Numbered from the stretch's first letter, positions 25,018 through 38,044 are shown. The stretch is 64,000 nt of DNA from Archilochus colubris (GCA_023079485.1 CM041084.1:68295709-68359708); one strand, 5' to 3'. Numbers and translations are program-made. The notes: generated from the letters alone by a model not told the origin.

Positions 25018-26103
25018 CTAAATAAGGAACAGGAACCTGGTAAACACACCTACAGACTTATGCCTCACAGCCAATTACCACTGGTGTTTATCATGACACA
25101 AATTTTGAAAGATGGTTATCCCATAGTTTCATCTCTCAAAGTCTCTCTTCCATGTTGATCACAGATGCCCAATAAAAGAAAAGTTTGTGATGGTACATTT
25201 CTCTGCAACAAATTTATTTTCTGCTCTGCACATTTTAGAAAAGCTGTAGAAATGGATTAGCTTTGAAAATTTTACTCCTTCACTCCATTTAGCAAAAACA
25301 AAACAATGAATTCAAAAGTTCCCAGGAGGACTTTTCAGTTGGACAGGCACACAAATCTACAAACACACAGGCAGTGGTTTTGGATCATTTCTCTAGGAAA
25401 TCAAGAAAGAAGAAAACCATGTCCAAAGACAGGGTGATAGTCCTCTGCCAACTTGAGCTGAGAGCATTAAATTGCCAGGACATTAGAGGAGGGGTGGCAC
25501 AATGTTCATGCAACATAGCCACATAATGGCATTTGACCTACACTGCTTAGCTGAGCACCAGCTCTACTGTCAGAAGGAGCAATCACCAGGAAACTATCAG
25601 GTGGGAGGAGACAGGGAACAAAAGGAAAGGAAAAAAAAGGCTTTGCTAGCTGATCTGGTTGATTGATGTGATTAATTGCCACCCACACAGGCAGGTGTTG
25701 CTACTGTTTATTTAGCACTCTGCCAGAAACAAAAGGTTGGGATTCTTTCTGGTTGCTCCATAGGCTTTGTGTACCTGAAAGTCAAAACCAGTTGTATCTT
25801 ATGCATCACCACTGACTCAACCAAACATCAGGAGTGTAAGATAAACAATCCTAACAGCTGGATGGCAGGGACACTGCATGCATTCCCCACCTGCTAGGGA
25901 GCCATGGACAGAGGGATCCAGCCATCTTTCCTTACAAAGCTCTTTCTACTATCCCTCCTTTCCTCAGAAAGATGCTAGTGTAGGACTAAGAGACTTGTAT
26001 CTAGGTAAAATCTTGGAAGCTCGTGGTGTGAAGATTTAAAAGCTTCTCTTTTTGTCTTCTGCTATGGTTGGCAAAGTGAAGGTGGACTGCAAAAAGGGAT
26101 TTG

Positions 26104-26180
26104 CAGAATCATAGAATCATTTTGGTTGGAAAAGACCTTTAAGATCATCCAGTCCAACTGCTACCCTAGCACACAACTAT
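26104..26180 (-). mobile_element. CR1 LINE 3'-end fragment
   Basis: On the plus strand the segment starts with AGAATCATAGAATCATTTTG, continues GGTTGGAAAAGACC and TTTAAGATCATCCAGTCCAA, and ends near CTACCCTAGCAC. This is the reverse complement of a CR1 3' end, so the element lies on the minus strand with its 3' terminus at 26104. Only the last 75 bp or so is left. Divergence from the usual consensus is low to moderate, which suggests a younger copy than the one near 12.5 kb. Confidence 0.9.
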
Positions 26181-28290
26181 AGGATAGAGAACATCTTGAG
26201 CCATTTGAAAGGACACTACATATGCACTCACAGCAGAAAAAAATGGCCAAACAGATCCTGATGCAGTGTTCTGAGAAATATGGGCAGGGACATGTCTGAC
26301 CTAGAAAGACTGACCTCACTTCACTGAATTGTTCTACGGGGGAAGGAAACTTAAAGAATGTAAAGAAAGGTGTGTAGAGTAGGAACTGCTTTGATTTTGG
26401 TTTTTGGTTCTGTACTTAGACATCCTGCATGGACTGATTTTAATATGAACTGCTGCATTAACAAAGAATAGTTTAAAAAGATGACTGCAAAATATTCTAA
26501 AATAGAAGAGATATACGCATTTTCATCCCACAAATAGCAATTTTGAAAAATCTTTTCCAATTTTAGTCATGTGTGAAGAATGTATTTCAAATACATCTGT
26601 GCAAAGGTTGAGTGACTTTTCTCTTTTACCCACAAGCAAATGAAAAGATAAGTTACCACTCCTCTGTCAATTAGAGCAGTTAGCATTTCAAGTATTGCTA
26701 ATCTTTCTAGCAATCTGATTTATTCTCACCAGTTTCCAGATATTAAACATAGCAACAGTATGCATCAGGGAAACAATAATAGAGAAACGTCAAGCATTTT
26801 TCTAAGGTTTCATTTTCAGTCTAGATAGGAACATTTTTTCATCATGTCAGGAATTCCCAACTTCTCACAAAGTCTGTGAACACATATCTCCCTTAGTAAC
26901 ATGCACAGCTCCATGTCTGTTCTCAAGAAGCAACACACACACAGATATTCAGCTAGCACAGAAGAAAAATCTAGACTATAGAAAAACATACTTTCAGTCA
27001 GTAGTCAATGCCTTAGAAGAGTGAAGACGTGGGAGAAAAAGAGGCAAGTTGATCAGCAGATCTGTTAAAAAAGAAAAGCCACAGACAGAGCTGATAACAC
27101 TTCGTGCCATGCTGCTTCAGTGCTTTATTTTGGCCAGGGAACATACTGAGTGTGGCTTTCCCAGCTGAAAATAGGTGTCTATTGTTTTCACTTTTGGTAA
27201 GAAGCCAATTAGTTGTCAAACAGGGTCATCACAAAATTGTTAGTGTGCATGGCAAAGCAAAAAATCCTTTACACTTTGTCAGAAACAAATGACAACATAA
27301 GAATTTCCAGGTAGGATGGAGCAAGAGCAATATCCTTGGTCACAAGGCAATCAAGATATAAACCTTCCTCCTGTTAAGCTAAGCTTGAGGTGATGAGGAA
27401 AATGGGTGAGGATCTATAGAAGGCTGGTCTGCAACACCCATAATAGATATTGCAGAGAATGTTTTAAGTACTACAGGACAATTCCTCTTATGTAATTACT
27501 TCACGTCCTGATAAGATGCATGGCACCTGGGAACCAATGCATACAGTCAAAATGTCAAGATTTTTCTTTTTCTCAGTGATGTTTGCAGAGGACATGAAGA
27601 AAACTACACTGTCACATGTGCATAAAGCCAAAGTTGCACAGTCTCAGATAAATCTGCACTAACACTGACCAGCAGCAACAGATCTGAGAGGTATCACATG
27701 CCTCTTTCCACCTATTAGCATTGCAGCATTCTTTCAGTATGCAATTAGTATGGTTTACCTGTCTTAGCCAATATCTCTCTGCCTAATATGTGGCAATGAA
27801 ACTAATTATCCAGGCATGATAGATGCCGCATTTCCAGTTCAGGGATATATAATACTCTGCCACCGCATCCTTCAGACAGTTTCCAGACCTTGCTTCATAC
27901 CAGCTAAAATGAGCATCAGTAAGAACACTCACAGCACCTCCAAGCATAATAAGCAACTATTTGGGCCAGGTTTTCCAAGCTGCCCTTGGAGTCCAGCTGA
28001 GCAATCTCAGGTGTGGCCACGTCCAGGTTTCCAAGACTTATCATGCCTGGGGCCTCCAAGGCTGGTCACTGCATGTATGCAGTAAGGTGAAGGATGATGA
28101 GCGGCTGACGCACAGCTGACCTTTCTTAATATTGCTTAAGTTCTTAATCACTTACTTTGCCTGGCCACAGCAAAGCTAACCATAAGCACCAGAGACAGTG
28201 GCTACTGAAGGCACGAGAGCTCTGGGCTACCTGTGTAAATAGATCTCCAAAAGGTTAACAAAGGCCAGTGGACATTGTGGTCTACCAGCT
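26181..28290. other. Non-coding DNA, no gene recognised
   Basis: About 2.1 kb between the CR1 fragment and the LTR. Short frames at 27104-27292 and 27816-28085 show no recognisable domain. There is no repeat terminus. Confidence 0.5.
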
Positions 28291-28861
28291 CGTCGTGGCT
28301 TAATCCCAATAAACAGTTGAGCCCCACACAGTTCCTTGCTTGCTGCTCCTGCAGTGGGATGGGGAAGAGAACTGGAAGGGTAAAAGGGCAAAAACTGGTG
28401 GGTTGAGATAAAAACAGTTCAGATGGTAAAGCAAAACCTTTGCGTGTAACCAAAGCAAAGTAAGAAGTTCTTTCAATATTTCCCATCAGACACCTCCAGG
28501 AAAGCAATGCTCCATCATGCATAGCAGTTACGTGAGAAGACAAATGCCACAACTCCAAATGCCTTCCTCACCCTTATCCTCCTTCTTCCCTGCAGTTGTT
28601 GCTGGGCATGGTGTCATATGGTATGGAGTATCCCTTCGGTCAGCTGTAGTCAGCTGTCCCTTCCCAACTTCTGGTGCCCTCCAGCCTCGCTGGTGGGATG
28701 GAGTGAGAAGCAGACAAGGCCTTGACTCTGTTGTCAGCACTGCTCAGCAATAACTAGAGCATCCCCATATTACCAACACTGTTTTCAGCACAAATCCAAA
28801 ATAGAGCCCTGCTCTAGCTGCTATGAAGAATATTAACTCTATCTCAGCCAAAACAGGCACA
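28291..28861 (-). mobile_element. Solo LTR of an avian ERVL-type endogenous retrovirus
   Basis: Read on the minus strand from 28861, the segment starts TGTGCCTGTTTTGGCTGAG and passes through GAGTTAATATTCTTC, AAAACAGTGTTGG, a TCAAGGCC block, GGGATACTCCATACC and CAAAGGTTTTGC. It ends near CAACTGTTTATTGGGATTAA and CCACGACG. This order is the widespread ERVL-class LTR of birds (TguLTR5-like by memory). Nearly the full LTR of about 570 bp is present and no proviral internal sequence flanks it. That fits a solo LTR left after recombination between the two LTRs of a provirus. The flanks CAGCT (28286-28290) and TAGCT (28862-28866) agree at 4 of 5 bases and may be the decayed 5-bp target duplication. 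Ends are uncertain by a few bases. Confidence 0.85.
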
Positions 28862-29562
28862 TAGCTGAAGAAGAGTTCACGACTACCATGTAATTTACCC
28901 CTTATTAATAAACACATCAAACCCAGATCTGCTTCTTCCACTTCAGTGTCTTATATATCACACCATAGAAAAAAATCTCTTACTAATCTATAGCATCAAA
29001 TTTTGTTCCTAGCTGGACTTTCATTTCTTAAGACCATCATGTCCATACTCTTTCCTTCTTCACTGAGTTGGTGTGCCTGATCATCAGACAACATGCTCTG
29101 GGTGAGACAAGCCTGCTTCATATTTTGTGTTTGGCTATAACCCCTGGGCACCGCTCAACTGGGCCTTCCACTAAGGGAACAAATAATCCCTGTGAATGTT
29201 GAGGGAAGGAAGAGCAAGCACAGCAAGGACTTGTTCTTACTACAGGTACTGTACATGACATTAGGATGAGGGATACTCCACCTCTTGACCAGGCTTGGCT
29301 GGAAATATCCAAACCGAACAATCTTTTTCTCATATATTTCTCTTTTATGGTTACCACAAGCGTACGTGACACATACATTTACATTCTCTTTACAGCAGTA
29401 AGAACCACGTCTAATACTCCATTCCCACCATGTGCACAGCTGAATGTGTATAACACACAAGGCGTGCTATCCAAGTTTATTTTCAACTACTTAAGAGAAT
29501 GTTTCTCCCTGAGGCACAGTTTCTGCTTAGCACGTTTAGATGCCACAAATCCAAGCTCTTGG

Positions 29563-29608
29563 GAAAAAAAAACAGCAAAAAACCCCCAAAAAACCCAAAC
29601 AAAAAACA
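29563..29608. repeat. A-rich, C-interrupted tract
   Basis: Runs of A are separated by short C blocks (AAACCCAAAC type). Confidence 0.8.
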
Positions 29609-30690
29609 GTTGAAGAGCATAAACAAAGCACTGTGAAAGACTGCCCCTGGGAGGTAGCAGATGCGTTGCAATTTTAAAAATTAAAACTTCTGCAACCCGT
29701 TTGCCAGTTCCTTTGATGATGAAAGCAAATTCCATTAAAGTGACAGCAGTAGGTTTCCTGCAACTGCACCGATGTCTTCCTGCAAAGCAAGGCCAATAAA
29801 TATGTATATATTTAAAGGCAAATGGAATTGACATGCCAATACAGCATTAAGAAAGGCATTGGAAGCCGCCTCCTCCTCCGCTTTCACAAACATTCTTGTG
29901 TCAAGGCTTCCTTCCTGCAGCAGGCTCACCTTCACTAATATCCTCCTGCCTTTGCTTTTCTCCCAACAGCAGGTCAGAGGAAGGGACAATCTCCTCTAGT
30001 GCAGTGGGTTACTTGCTCTCATGTACCAAAATAGTAACTTGCTCAACTGACACAAAAGAAAGAAAACATCCTTGCATCCTGTCCTGCTGCCAGCTTTCAA
30101 AAGGTAATTAAACATCCCCCTTTTTCAAAGTGCAGGGTCCTCCAGGATCATGGTGTTTGAGCTCTGATGTTGTCAAACAACAGGGGGTTGCTTAAGCTTT
30201 GACTGACCTTTCCAAAGACCTACAAGCAATTTAATGGGAGCCCTCCTTAGTGGTGACAGAAATGTCCCATTATCTGCTTCCTATTGTCTAGATTGCTTGG
30301 GGTGATGGGGAACTCCTGTTCTCCTGGTTATATGGGCAAACCCAAATCATTTCAGGCAGGTTAAGATCCAGATTCATCTGCATTTCCACTTCAAAGATAA
30401 CTTCCTATGCAAAATTTAGTGATTACTTGAGCATGTAAATTTTATTTCCCTTACATTCTGTTCTCTTTGCCTGCTGTTTCTTCCTCAGGCTCAACAAACT
30501 GTAATAACTAAGTGCTATAAGAAACCAATCCCACTTCCAATCTAGGAAGTTAGATTCTCCATGTGTCCCAAAATCACCTGTCCATCTCAGAGCTGCCAGC
30601 AGGTCAGAATGGTTCTGAATGATCTGCTTGGCAGCCAAGCTCTCTTGGTGCTCCACACATCACATAACAGCTGTACCTTCTTATCTATCC

Positions 30691-30714
30691 TATATACATA
30701 TATATATATATATA
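30691..30714. repeat. (TA)n microsatellite
   Basis: A TA dinucleotide tract with one C interruption. It contains a pure run of nine TA units. Confidence 0.85.
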
Positions 30715-33089
30715 GCAAGAGATGCTCCAGAGACAGAAGACAAATAGGCTGACTCTATGCTGAGTGAGAACTCCTTACACCAGGATAATTTCCCTGTTCC
30801 TTTGCAATCCACTGGAAACATTAATAAAGCACTAGGGAGCAGAATTAAGTTCAACATTAGCTCTGTTTTGTGTTTGTTTTCTTCTCCCTCCTCCTCCCCC
30901 CAAGTTTTTCCTTCAAACACTAACAGAGAAAACAGGAGTCTGCAAATGAGTGTTGGGTCAAAGTTTGCAGGCTGCAAAGCAGTAAACAACCCACTAATTC
31001 CAGGGGAGATCTGCTCAATTGAGAGACATTAAGTCTAGCTCTCTTTCTCCATTTTATTGTTTGCTGAAAAGTCCCTGGAAGGCAGCCTCCCAGAGAATGA
31101 AACCACTGCAGCCAACAGGAGACGGAGTAGTTATATTTTTGCTGTTCCTGGACTCACTCAGGGAGGACCCTTCAATCTGCAAAGTGGAAGAGAGGCCCTT
31201 TCTGTGCCATCCAATGTTCAGCCACTTGCTTCATCTCAAACAAAAGGGGAGAAGTATAGCAGGCTAATATTTGCAGCAAGAGTGAGTCCTGTAGCAGGCT
31301 AGCTAAGGGGCCAGCTGGCTCCAAGCAAGGTTCTGGCATCTGCATTTTGTCTTCGCCTCTGAGATAATTCTCTGCACTGAGTTCTCCTCTCTTAATTTTT
31401 CCTCTTTTTAACCAACATAAAATATTTACTGGCAGGAAACTTGTCTCTCAATTTTCTTCTCCTCTCCCCCAGATATCTGAGGGGCAGCAGTGTTCTGGGC
31501 CAATCTAGGAGTTTGAAAAAAAGGAACGAAAAATCTCTGTGTTTAGCTCCTTCTGCAGCACGGTCATTATACGAGCTTCCTCTTCACTTCCCCAACAAGG
31601 TGAGAGAGAAGACATGGAGATACCAAAGCTTCTAGGGCAGGATATGGTCATGCTAAGTAACTCAGCTTATCCAAGCCATTTCAAGACATCCGTGGTGCAG
31701 GTGAGGATTAGTGAGTGCTTTAACTCAGCCTGGGTAATAAAGAGAGATGCTGAAGGCAGCAGACTCCTGGGAAAGCTAAGCTTGCTGCTGTGGGCAGTGA
31801 GAAGTACTGGCTACTGCCATGTAGGGGTGATGGAGTGAAAGAGCAACCTTCCCAAAACAGCTATTAAAGTCCCCAGATTTCTCATCACGCAAAAGAAGGA
31901 GTGGCAGCCAGCCCAAGTTGTCTTCAGGGCGCTTACCCAGCTTGGTGGCAGGAGCAGACAGGCATTAGCTTTTTTACCTTGGGCCAGTAAATTTAATTCT
32001 GCCAGCCCTACCAAAAAGATGCCTGAACTGGCCATGCTCAAACACAGGTCAGGGTCATTCCTTGGGAGCTTCAAGAATATCATAGCAACCATAATGGCCA
32101 CAACAAATTAAAGCAATGCGTCAAACACTTGCCAGCATTTCTGGAAAGTACCTTTGAATTATACTTCTAGCAAAACACATGCTCACTGAAAACACAAGTT
32201 CTGCAGTCAAACAGTGGAAAGGGGTGTTGGGTCTGTTTCTACGTTTGGATTTTTTTTTACACTAGCTGATGTAAATTTGAAAAGGAGAATAGTGAAACAA
32301 TCTAAAAATTACTAAAATAGATACATACATTTGATTATCAAAATACACGACCAAGCATGGAGGTACTTTATAAATTACATGAGCTCACCCAAATCTAACA
32401 CCAATTCAGAAAGTGATTTATGAATGCATCAGTGATTTACTGATGTGGCCTGAAACTGGGCTGTCACACATCACCCTGAAGTAACCCCACCAGGCACTTA
32501 TTGTAGCCTCGTATCAGCCCTTGGCTAAACAAAGAGCATTGGTCCTATCCCATTCCCTGAAAACTCTGTTTACTTTTTATCACAGCTGCAGGGGATATGT
32601 TTGTTCTCTGGAAGCAGAGAGGGTTACCTGTTTTTTTTGTTTATGCCTCATGGACTCCTTTTTGCCTATGACTGTGGGTCCTGCTACCCTGGTTGCCACA
32701 GGACCACAAAATAACACAACTAGAGGTGTCCCAAGTTACATTCCATCTTCTAGACCAGAGTATGAACCATCAGAAGAAAAGTGTGCACAAGGCCACAAGG
32801 GACAGTTTTTGAGTCCAGCTAAAAAAATCAAACATTTTTGTTGTGGTGTTTCTGTTTGTTTGGTTTTTTTGTTTTGGTTTGGTTTTTTCTTCTTGTCTCT
32901 AAGTATCATAGGAACAACAAGATGAAAGCAAAAAATCTGTTTCACTAACCCCAAAACATCTGCCCCTGAAATGAAGAAAGAACTGGAATAAAGCTTCCAC
33001 AAGCCTCATAATGGAAGTACCTACATCCCACTGATGGACTTCAAGTCTCTTAGATGCTTCTGAAAAATTTGGTTTGTGCTTCCATAGGG

Positions 33090-33128
33090 AAGGTAGAACA
33101 TACCTTGCATAAGCAAGGTAGAACATAC
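33090..33128. repeat. 14-bp direct repeat pair
   Basis: AAGGTAGAACATAC occurs at 33090 and again at 33115, separated by 11 bp. It is a small local duplication. Confidence 0.8.
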
Positions 33129-33534
33129 AAAAACTGTGCCATACAACTTCTGTGAATACAAATGAAATCAACCTGAGCTCATTCATGTAACACTGATTTG
33201 GCACAGGGCAAAAGTACAACCCAACATAAAGAACTAACTGCTTCCTCCTTGAATGTAAATCTCATAGAAGTTATCCATACATAATTTTGGTTGATCAATA
33301 TCCTAAATGTCATTCAGAAAGTAGCTCCAAACTGTTAATTTCTCAGCATTCAATATTCACAATTTTTGTCAATTGTCTTAGCTTATAATAAACCTCCTTT
33401 ATCTCTCTGAAATCTTTCCTTAGCTGCTCATCTTGATTTGTTATTGTGGGATTTACTTGTTAATTCATCATGGTGCAAGTATCTATTAAAGATAGAAACT
33501 GACAGCCAGATCATTCTTTTGTTGCTGTTATTTT

Positions 33535-33561
33535 GGGAGGTTTGGGGGACTTTGGGGAGGG
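33535..33561 (+). other. Canonical G-quadruplex motif
   Basis: Four G runs of 3, 5, 4 and 3 are separated by loops of 6, 5 and 1 bases, which satisfies the G3+N1-7 rule. The motif is embedded in a GT-rich stretch (33520-33610) and followed by a purine-rich block. Whether it folds or has a role is not shown. Confidence 0.75.
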
Positions 33562-36284
33562 TTTGTTTTTGTTGTGCTTTTTTGGCTTTTGTCTGTTTGT
33601 TTGTTGTGCAGAGGAGAGGGGAAAGAGGAAAAAAGGAACTAGCTATGTAAGGAATTAGCTATGGAAAATTTCAGCCTTCTCATCTGGTGTATAAACTGTA
33701 TTTTGTGAGCCCAACTGGTTATGACTGAGAAAATTTGCTAGTATTCTGGAAGAGGCTCTGTCATCATCTTGATCATGTATCAGTCTATGATACAAAAAGG
33801 ATCAGCTAAATATACACTTGCAAACTAGACCTACTTTTCTTTACCCTGACCTATTTTTAATAGCTGTAGCAGGAGGAGTTCAAAGAAAAGCTGCTCTGCC
33901 TGGAGCTTCACCTTCCCAACCTGATTGCATCATCAACAGCCACAAGGGCTCAACAGTCAGAGCAGCAAACTCCCATACGAGCTGGGAAATACATTCTCAC
34001 ACTCAAATTCAAAAGCAACAATTTTAGCAGGCCAGACTCTGTAGATGGGCTGAAGTGATAAACCACCTCCTCCTTTCCCTATGGAGAACAAGAGAGGAGA
34101 CAGATTCTCTGTCACAGCTACTGAAGGCAAAAAGCCATATTCCTTACAGGTGTGGAAGTGTTAGGAAAAGAGGGGAAAAGAATCCCTCCACTTAAATAAA
34201 TCTAAACATTAAGCTGACATGCTCACTCAAGCACATCTTAGCTTTACAGCCAAAATCTCCCTCTCGTCTTCAGTTTTCCATTGCAAATGTTCTGCTATCT
34301 CACACCCAAAATCTGGAGCTGGTAAGGTACACGAACATGGCATTATGCTCTGATGAGAGCACTCTGCCTTGTTCAGATTGGAAAGGAGAGACTGTGGTCA
34401 GCACATGAGAGGAAAGACACAGCTGAGCAAAGATGTGACTAGGCTTCAAAGAAGCCACAGGAGATGCCACAGAGCAGCTCTTAAGTCCATGAATTCCAGC
34501 CAAGCTCCAGCAAAATCAGTCGAGTGCCTGCACTAGATCACAACTGATGAAGAATAGCTGCACTGTTTGACACTCACACTTCCACTCAGACTTGCCTCTG
34601 AATTAACTACCTAATATTATTAAAATTAATTACTCCTGAGTTGTTACATCTTGTATTAATTTAAGCAGGTTGAAGATGCTTTCACTTTCAAAACATTGAC
34701 CTCTTCCCTCTCCAGTAAATCCACTTAGAGCACGGCAATTAAAACTCCAAGCTCCAGAAAGACAGATTCAAAGCAACTTTCAAGTATCTTAAGTAAAACC
34801 CACAGGTAAAATTCTCTACAAGGACAAACAGGTGAGATCCCATCAAAGTCCACACCACAAGTCAGTTCAAGAAGTATTATGTTGATGAGCATCCAGGCAG
34901 CAACTGGGACACCTCTAAATTTAAAGTATGCAGCATACAATGTTGATTATGAAAAGCAAGTTGCTGTAACAAGATTCCAGATAGTGATATCCTGTTTGGG
35001 TCAAGTAGAAGAGTCAATTTTGTCTTGTCAAGTGAGATCTGTTTGTAAAATTTCCCCTGAGGTGCTTGCTTCCATCCAAAGGCTCAGCATTTTTTAATAT
35101 AGTCTCTTCCTTGAAGATATAGTTTTGTGAAAGTGATGAGAATGTGCAGCACCACTCCCACCTTTTCCAAGATTGCTTTTGGTGTTATTTTGATGCCTTG
35201 GGAGTCTCATTTCAGCCTTATAATAACCCGCTTACATATGAACAACTCGTAGTTGTCACAGAGTGATGCTTCATATCTCCAGGCTTCCCATACCAAAAAG
35301 CTTGAGGCTTATCCTTTCTGTTTATGTTTCTCTGATGTGGGGCAGTTTTGCTTTCCTATACACTGCTTAAAACTTTCTTTCTTAATAAACTGAATATGGC
35401 AGGTCCTTCCAGTTTTCCACATGCTTTATCAGGGTAAAGGTAATGGCTTCCAGGTGAGTGATTTGAGATGGGTGCTGGTTGGATCAAAGCCTACTGCTGT
35501 ACATACAAGTCCTGCCACACCAGGAGCCCCCTTTTTGCAGCAGACCCCACAGTAATGCTGCAGTCTCAAGAGGCTCAACCTGCCAATGAAGCTGCAGCTC
35601 TCCTCAAAACAAGAGGTGGCAAGGGGAGATCTGCAGCAACAGAGTCTTAATAGCCTCTCATGTGGTCCCCATCCATGTTCTGGAGGAAGGAGTTCATCAT
35701 CTGGATGACAAGAATGAGCTTAAGATCCGTGGCTGGAGCTCTGTTAGCAGCCCTGCTTTCTGTCAGGGGCAAGGAGAGCTGATCTTGCCAGTAACCATTA
35801 TTTGGACTGATATTAAAATATTAGGTTTGTCACTGCAAAGAATTCACCCTGCTGTTTCATAGATGTTATTTATCTAGTGCTACACCTCTGGTTTCAAATT
35901 GCCCAGATAATAACTGGAAAATTACTGTATGGGAAAAGACACTACAAAGATTTTTACTCATATAGCCTTGGATCCAACCAAGAAATAAAGAAACTTGAGA
36001 GATTCCAAGCAGGAATGTGGATAATATAATTTAATTATTTACTTCTCCACCTGGATTTGATTTTCCTCTTACTTTGTTTAGTTTTGGTCTGCCCAAGACC
36101 TAAGATACTTCATTCACAGGTTCACAGTCCTGTTAAAAAACCCCTTTCATGTTACTACTTACGACCTTCAGTATCTCATAAATCATTATATTTCCTACTA
36201 CTATTAAATCAAAAGTTTGCATTTAACTCATATTTTCTAGAGGGGCTTCTGATCTAGACCTGAAGGAACCCAGAACTGACCAGT

Positions 36285-36360
36285 GTCCCACCAGCTTGTT
36301 CCAGGGTTCATCCACCACTTCAAACTAAAACCTTCTCTTCTTTGTATCCTAAAAGCACCT
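36285..36360 (-). mobile_element. Possible ancient CR1 fragment
   Basis: The block CTTGTTCCAGGGTTCATCCA followed by CCACTTCAAACTAAAACCTT resembles the reverse complement of the CR1 region just upstream of the 3' untranslated part. No terminal repeat is present and the divergence is high. A profile search is needed. Confidence 0.25.
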
Positions 36361-37990
36361 GAAGGCAACTTTCAGACACTCACAGCTGCTAGGCTGTTGA
36401 TTCTTCCAGAGCCTAATGACCTAATAAGCAGAAAAATATTTGGGTTTTGAGTAAAATGCTGTGGAAAAGTCTCACATACCAGCTGTTGCCTAAAAAGCAC
36501 CAGCCTTGCCAACACTCACAAATAACCTGAAGAATCAAAGGTTTTGGCATATTCTTGCACAACTGATATGAAATAAATATCTCCTGCCTTCTCACCAGAA
36601 GGAGAACAGGGCTTTCATGGGACATGTTCCGCTGTGAAAGCAGTCATGGGGGATGCATCTCTTGTGGCTGTCAGCAGCACCTTCTGGAAGGGTTCTAACA
36701 GAACAAGAGTTGATGGGACATTACTCCCCCATCTCCTTGAGGCCACAGGAGACCACATTGGGCCCAAATGCAGAAGAGTTCTTGTGCTGGGTGCAAAGCA
36801 ATCTGGCATTTGGAGAAGCAGAAAGAAGTTTCCCCGTTTCTCCCAATAAAAAATTATGTTTAAGGGGAGAGAGGGGAGAAAATACAACCTTGCAAGTTTT
36901 ACTTTCTTTTAGATTCTCATTTCCTAATTTGTGTTGGCTTTTATTTAATCGGAGTTAAATTGACAAGACAAATGCCTACCACCAGTGGTTCCTAATTGCT
37001 CTGGGGATTACTTCCTTACCCCTGCTTAAGAAGAACAGAGACAAATTCACAAGCATGGGAGTGAAAATCTCTTGGCTTTTTTGCCTGAGTTGATGATTTG
37101 GAAAACATAATTACTACAACTCCCTGGACACAGCACAGCTTCTGGCACCACTTCCCTGCTCCCTTCCACATTCCTATCTCCTCAGTTCTTGTTTTTGACT
37201 TGCAGCAACAAAAAAACCACATTTGCTAGGAATCTGTGTGTTGATGAGAAAGGAGTGCACGTAGCTGCTCACTCACCTCATCACCTCCCTCATTCCCCTT
37301 CTTAACTCCCACTATACTTCAGCAACAGCTCTCATCCAGAGCAGCCTACCCTAAGAGGTTTGATGAGGTTGTTCAGGTGTAACTGCTCATTGCAGACCTT
37401 CATAGGAAGGAAAACACAAAGATGTTTACAAGCTCATGTCACGTTCCCCTTGGAACAGCAAAGAGTTCAGTGATTTAGCACTCCTGCTTTCCTATCTTTC
37501 TGTTTGACCCTACTGTCCAAGTCACATATAAACTACAGATGTTACACAGGCTTCAGCAATCCAGACTCTACTCCCTGCAAGATTTCTAAACAACCTCCTG
37601 ATGCCCTGAGTGGAGTGCACATACCACGATGGGGTTTGTTCAAATGCACATCTCCCCAGAAAAATGCTTTGGCTCTCCCCAGTGACTCGTATGGTAATAA
37701 ATACTCCCTTAGGCTTGCCATGGCACTCACAAATGAATGCCTGGGTCTCTCTGCTTGAACAGATATAAACGTAAATATAACATTTATAAGTGTTATAAAT
37801 GTTACACCAGCTCTTGCTAGTGTAATCATGAGAGCTCAATGTTCTTGTTCTTTGCGTGCCAGCACTCTTGCTGACAGGTGCTGCCGGTAACACTGGGAAA
37901 GAAAATATTTTGGAGCAGCCCTATATACAAAGATGTGAGCTCCTGAACAGGTATGAGGTGCAGCATATTCCAAAAGCCAACACTACTTTG

Positions 37991-38044
37991 AAAAAAAAAA
38001 AAAAAAAAGAAAGAAAAAAAAACAACAAAAACAAAACAAAAAAA
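37991..38044. repeat. A-rich tract (A18 plus AAAAC units)
   Basis: Eighteen A are followed by A-rich sequence with G and C interruptions. Confidence 0.9.

Larger units (their letters stand above)
24251..26103. other. AT-rich non-coding DNA with A/T-rich low complexity
   Basis: No gene is recognised. A 17-bp imperfect tandem pair starts at 24271 (unit ATCCTAAAAACTAAAGG). An A-rich block lies at 24970-25017. Short frames over these tracts are compositional artefacts. Confidence 0.55.
28862..33534. other. Non-coding DNA with simple repeats, no gene recognised
   Basis: About 4.7 kb. It contains an A-rich tract at 29563-29608, a TA microsatellite at 30691-30714 and a 14-bp direct repeat pair at 33090-33103 and 33115-33128. 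Stretches 29690-29830 and 30185-30305 have the complex, balanced look of conserved non-coding elements, but conservation cannot be judged here. The many 60-130 codon frames overlap each other on both strands and encode nothing recognisable. Confidence 0.5.

Noticed and set aside
24078..28861. The two LTRs as the ends of one provirus
   Set aside because: They are in opposite orientation, clearly diverged, and the DNA between them shows no retroviral coding remnants.
32521..32925. Plus-strand 134-codon frame with a hydrophobic C-terminus
   Set aside because: It starts with TTG, and the hydrophobic tail comes from a T-rich low-complexity tract.
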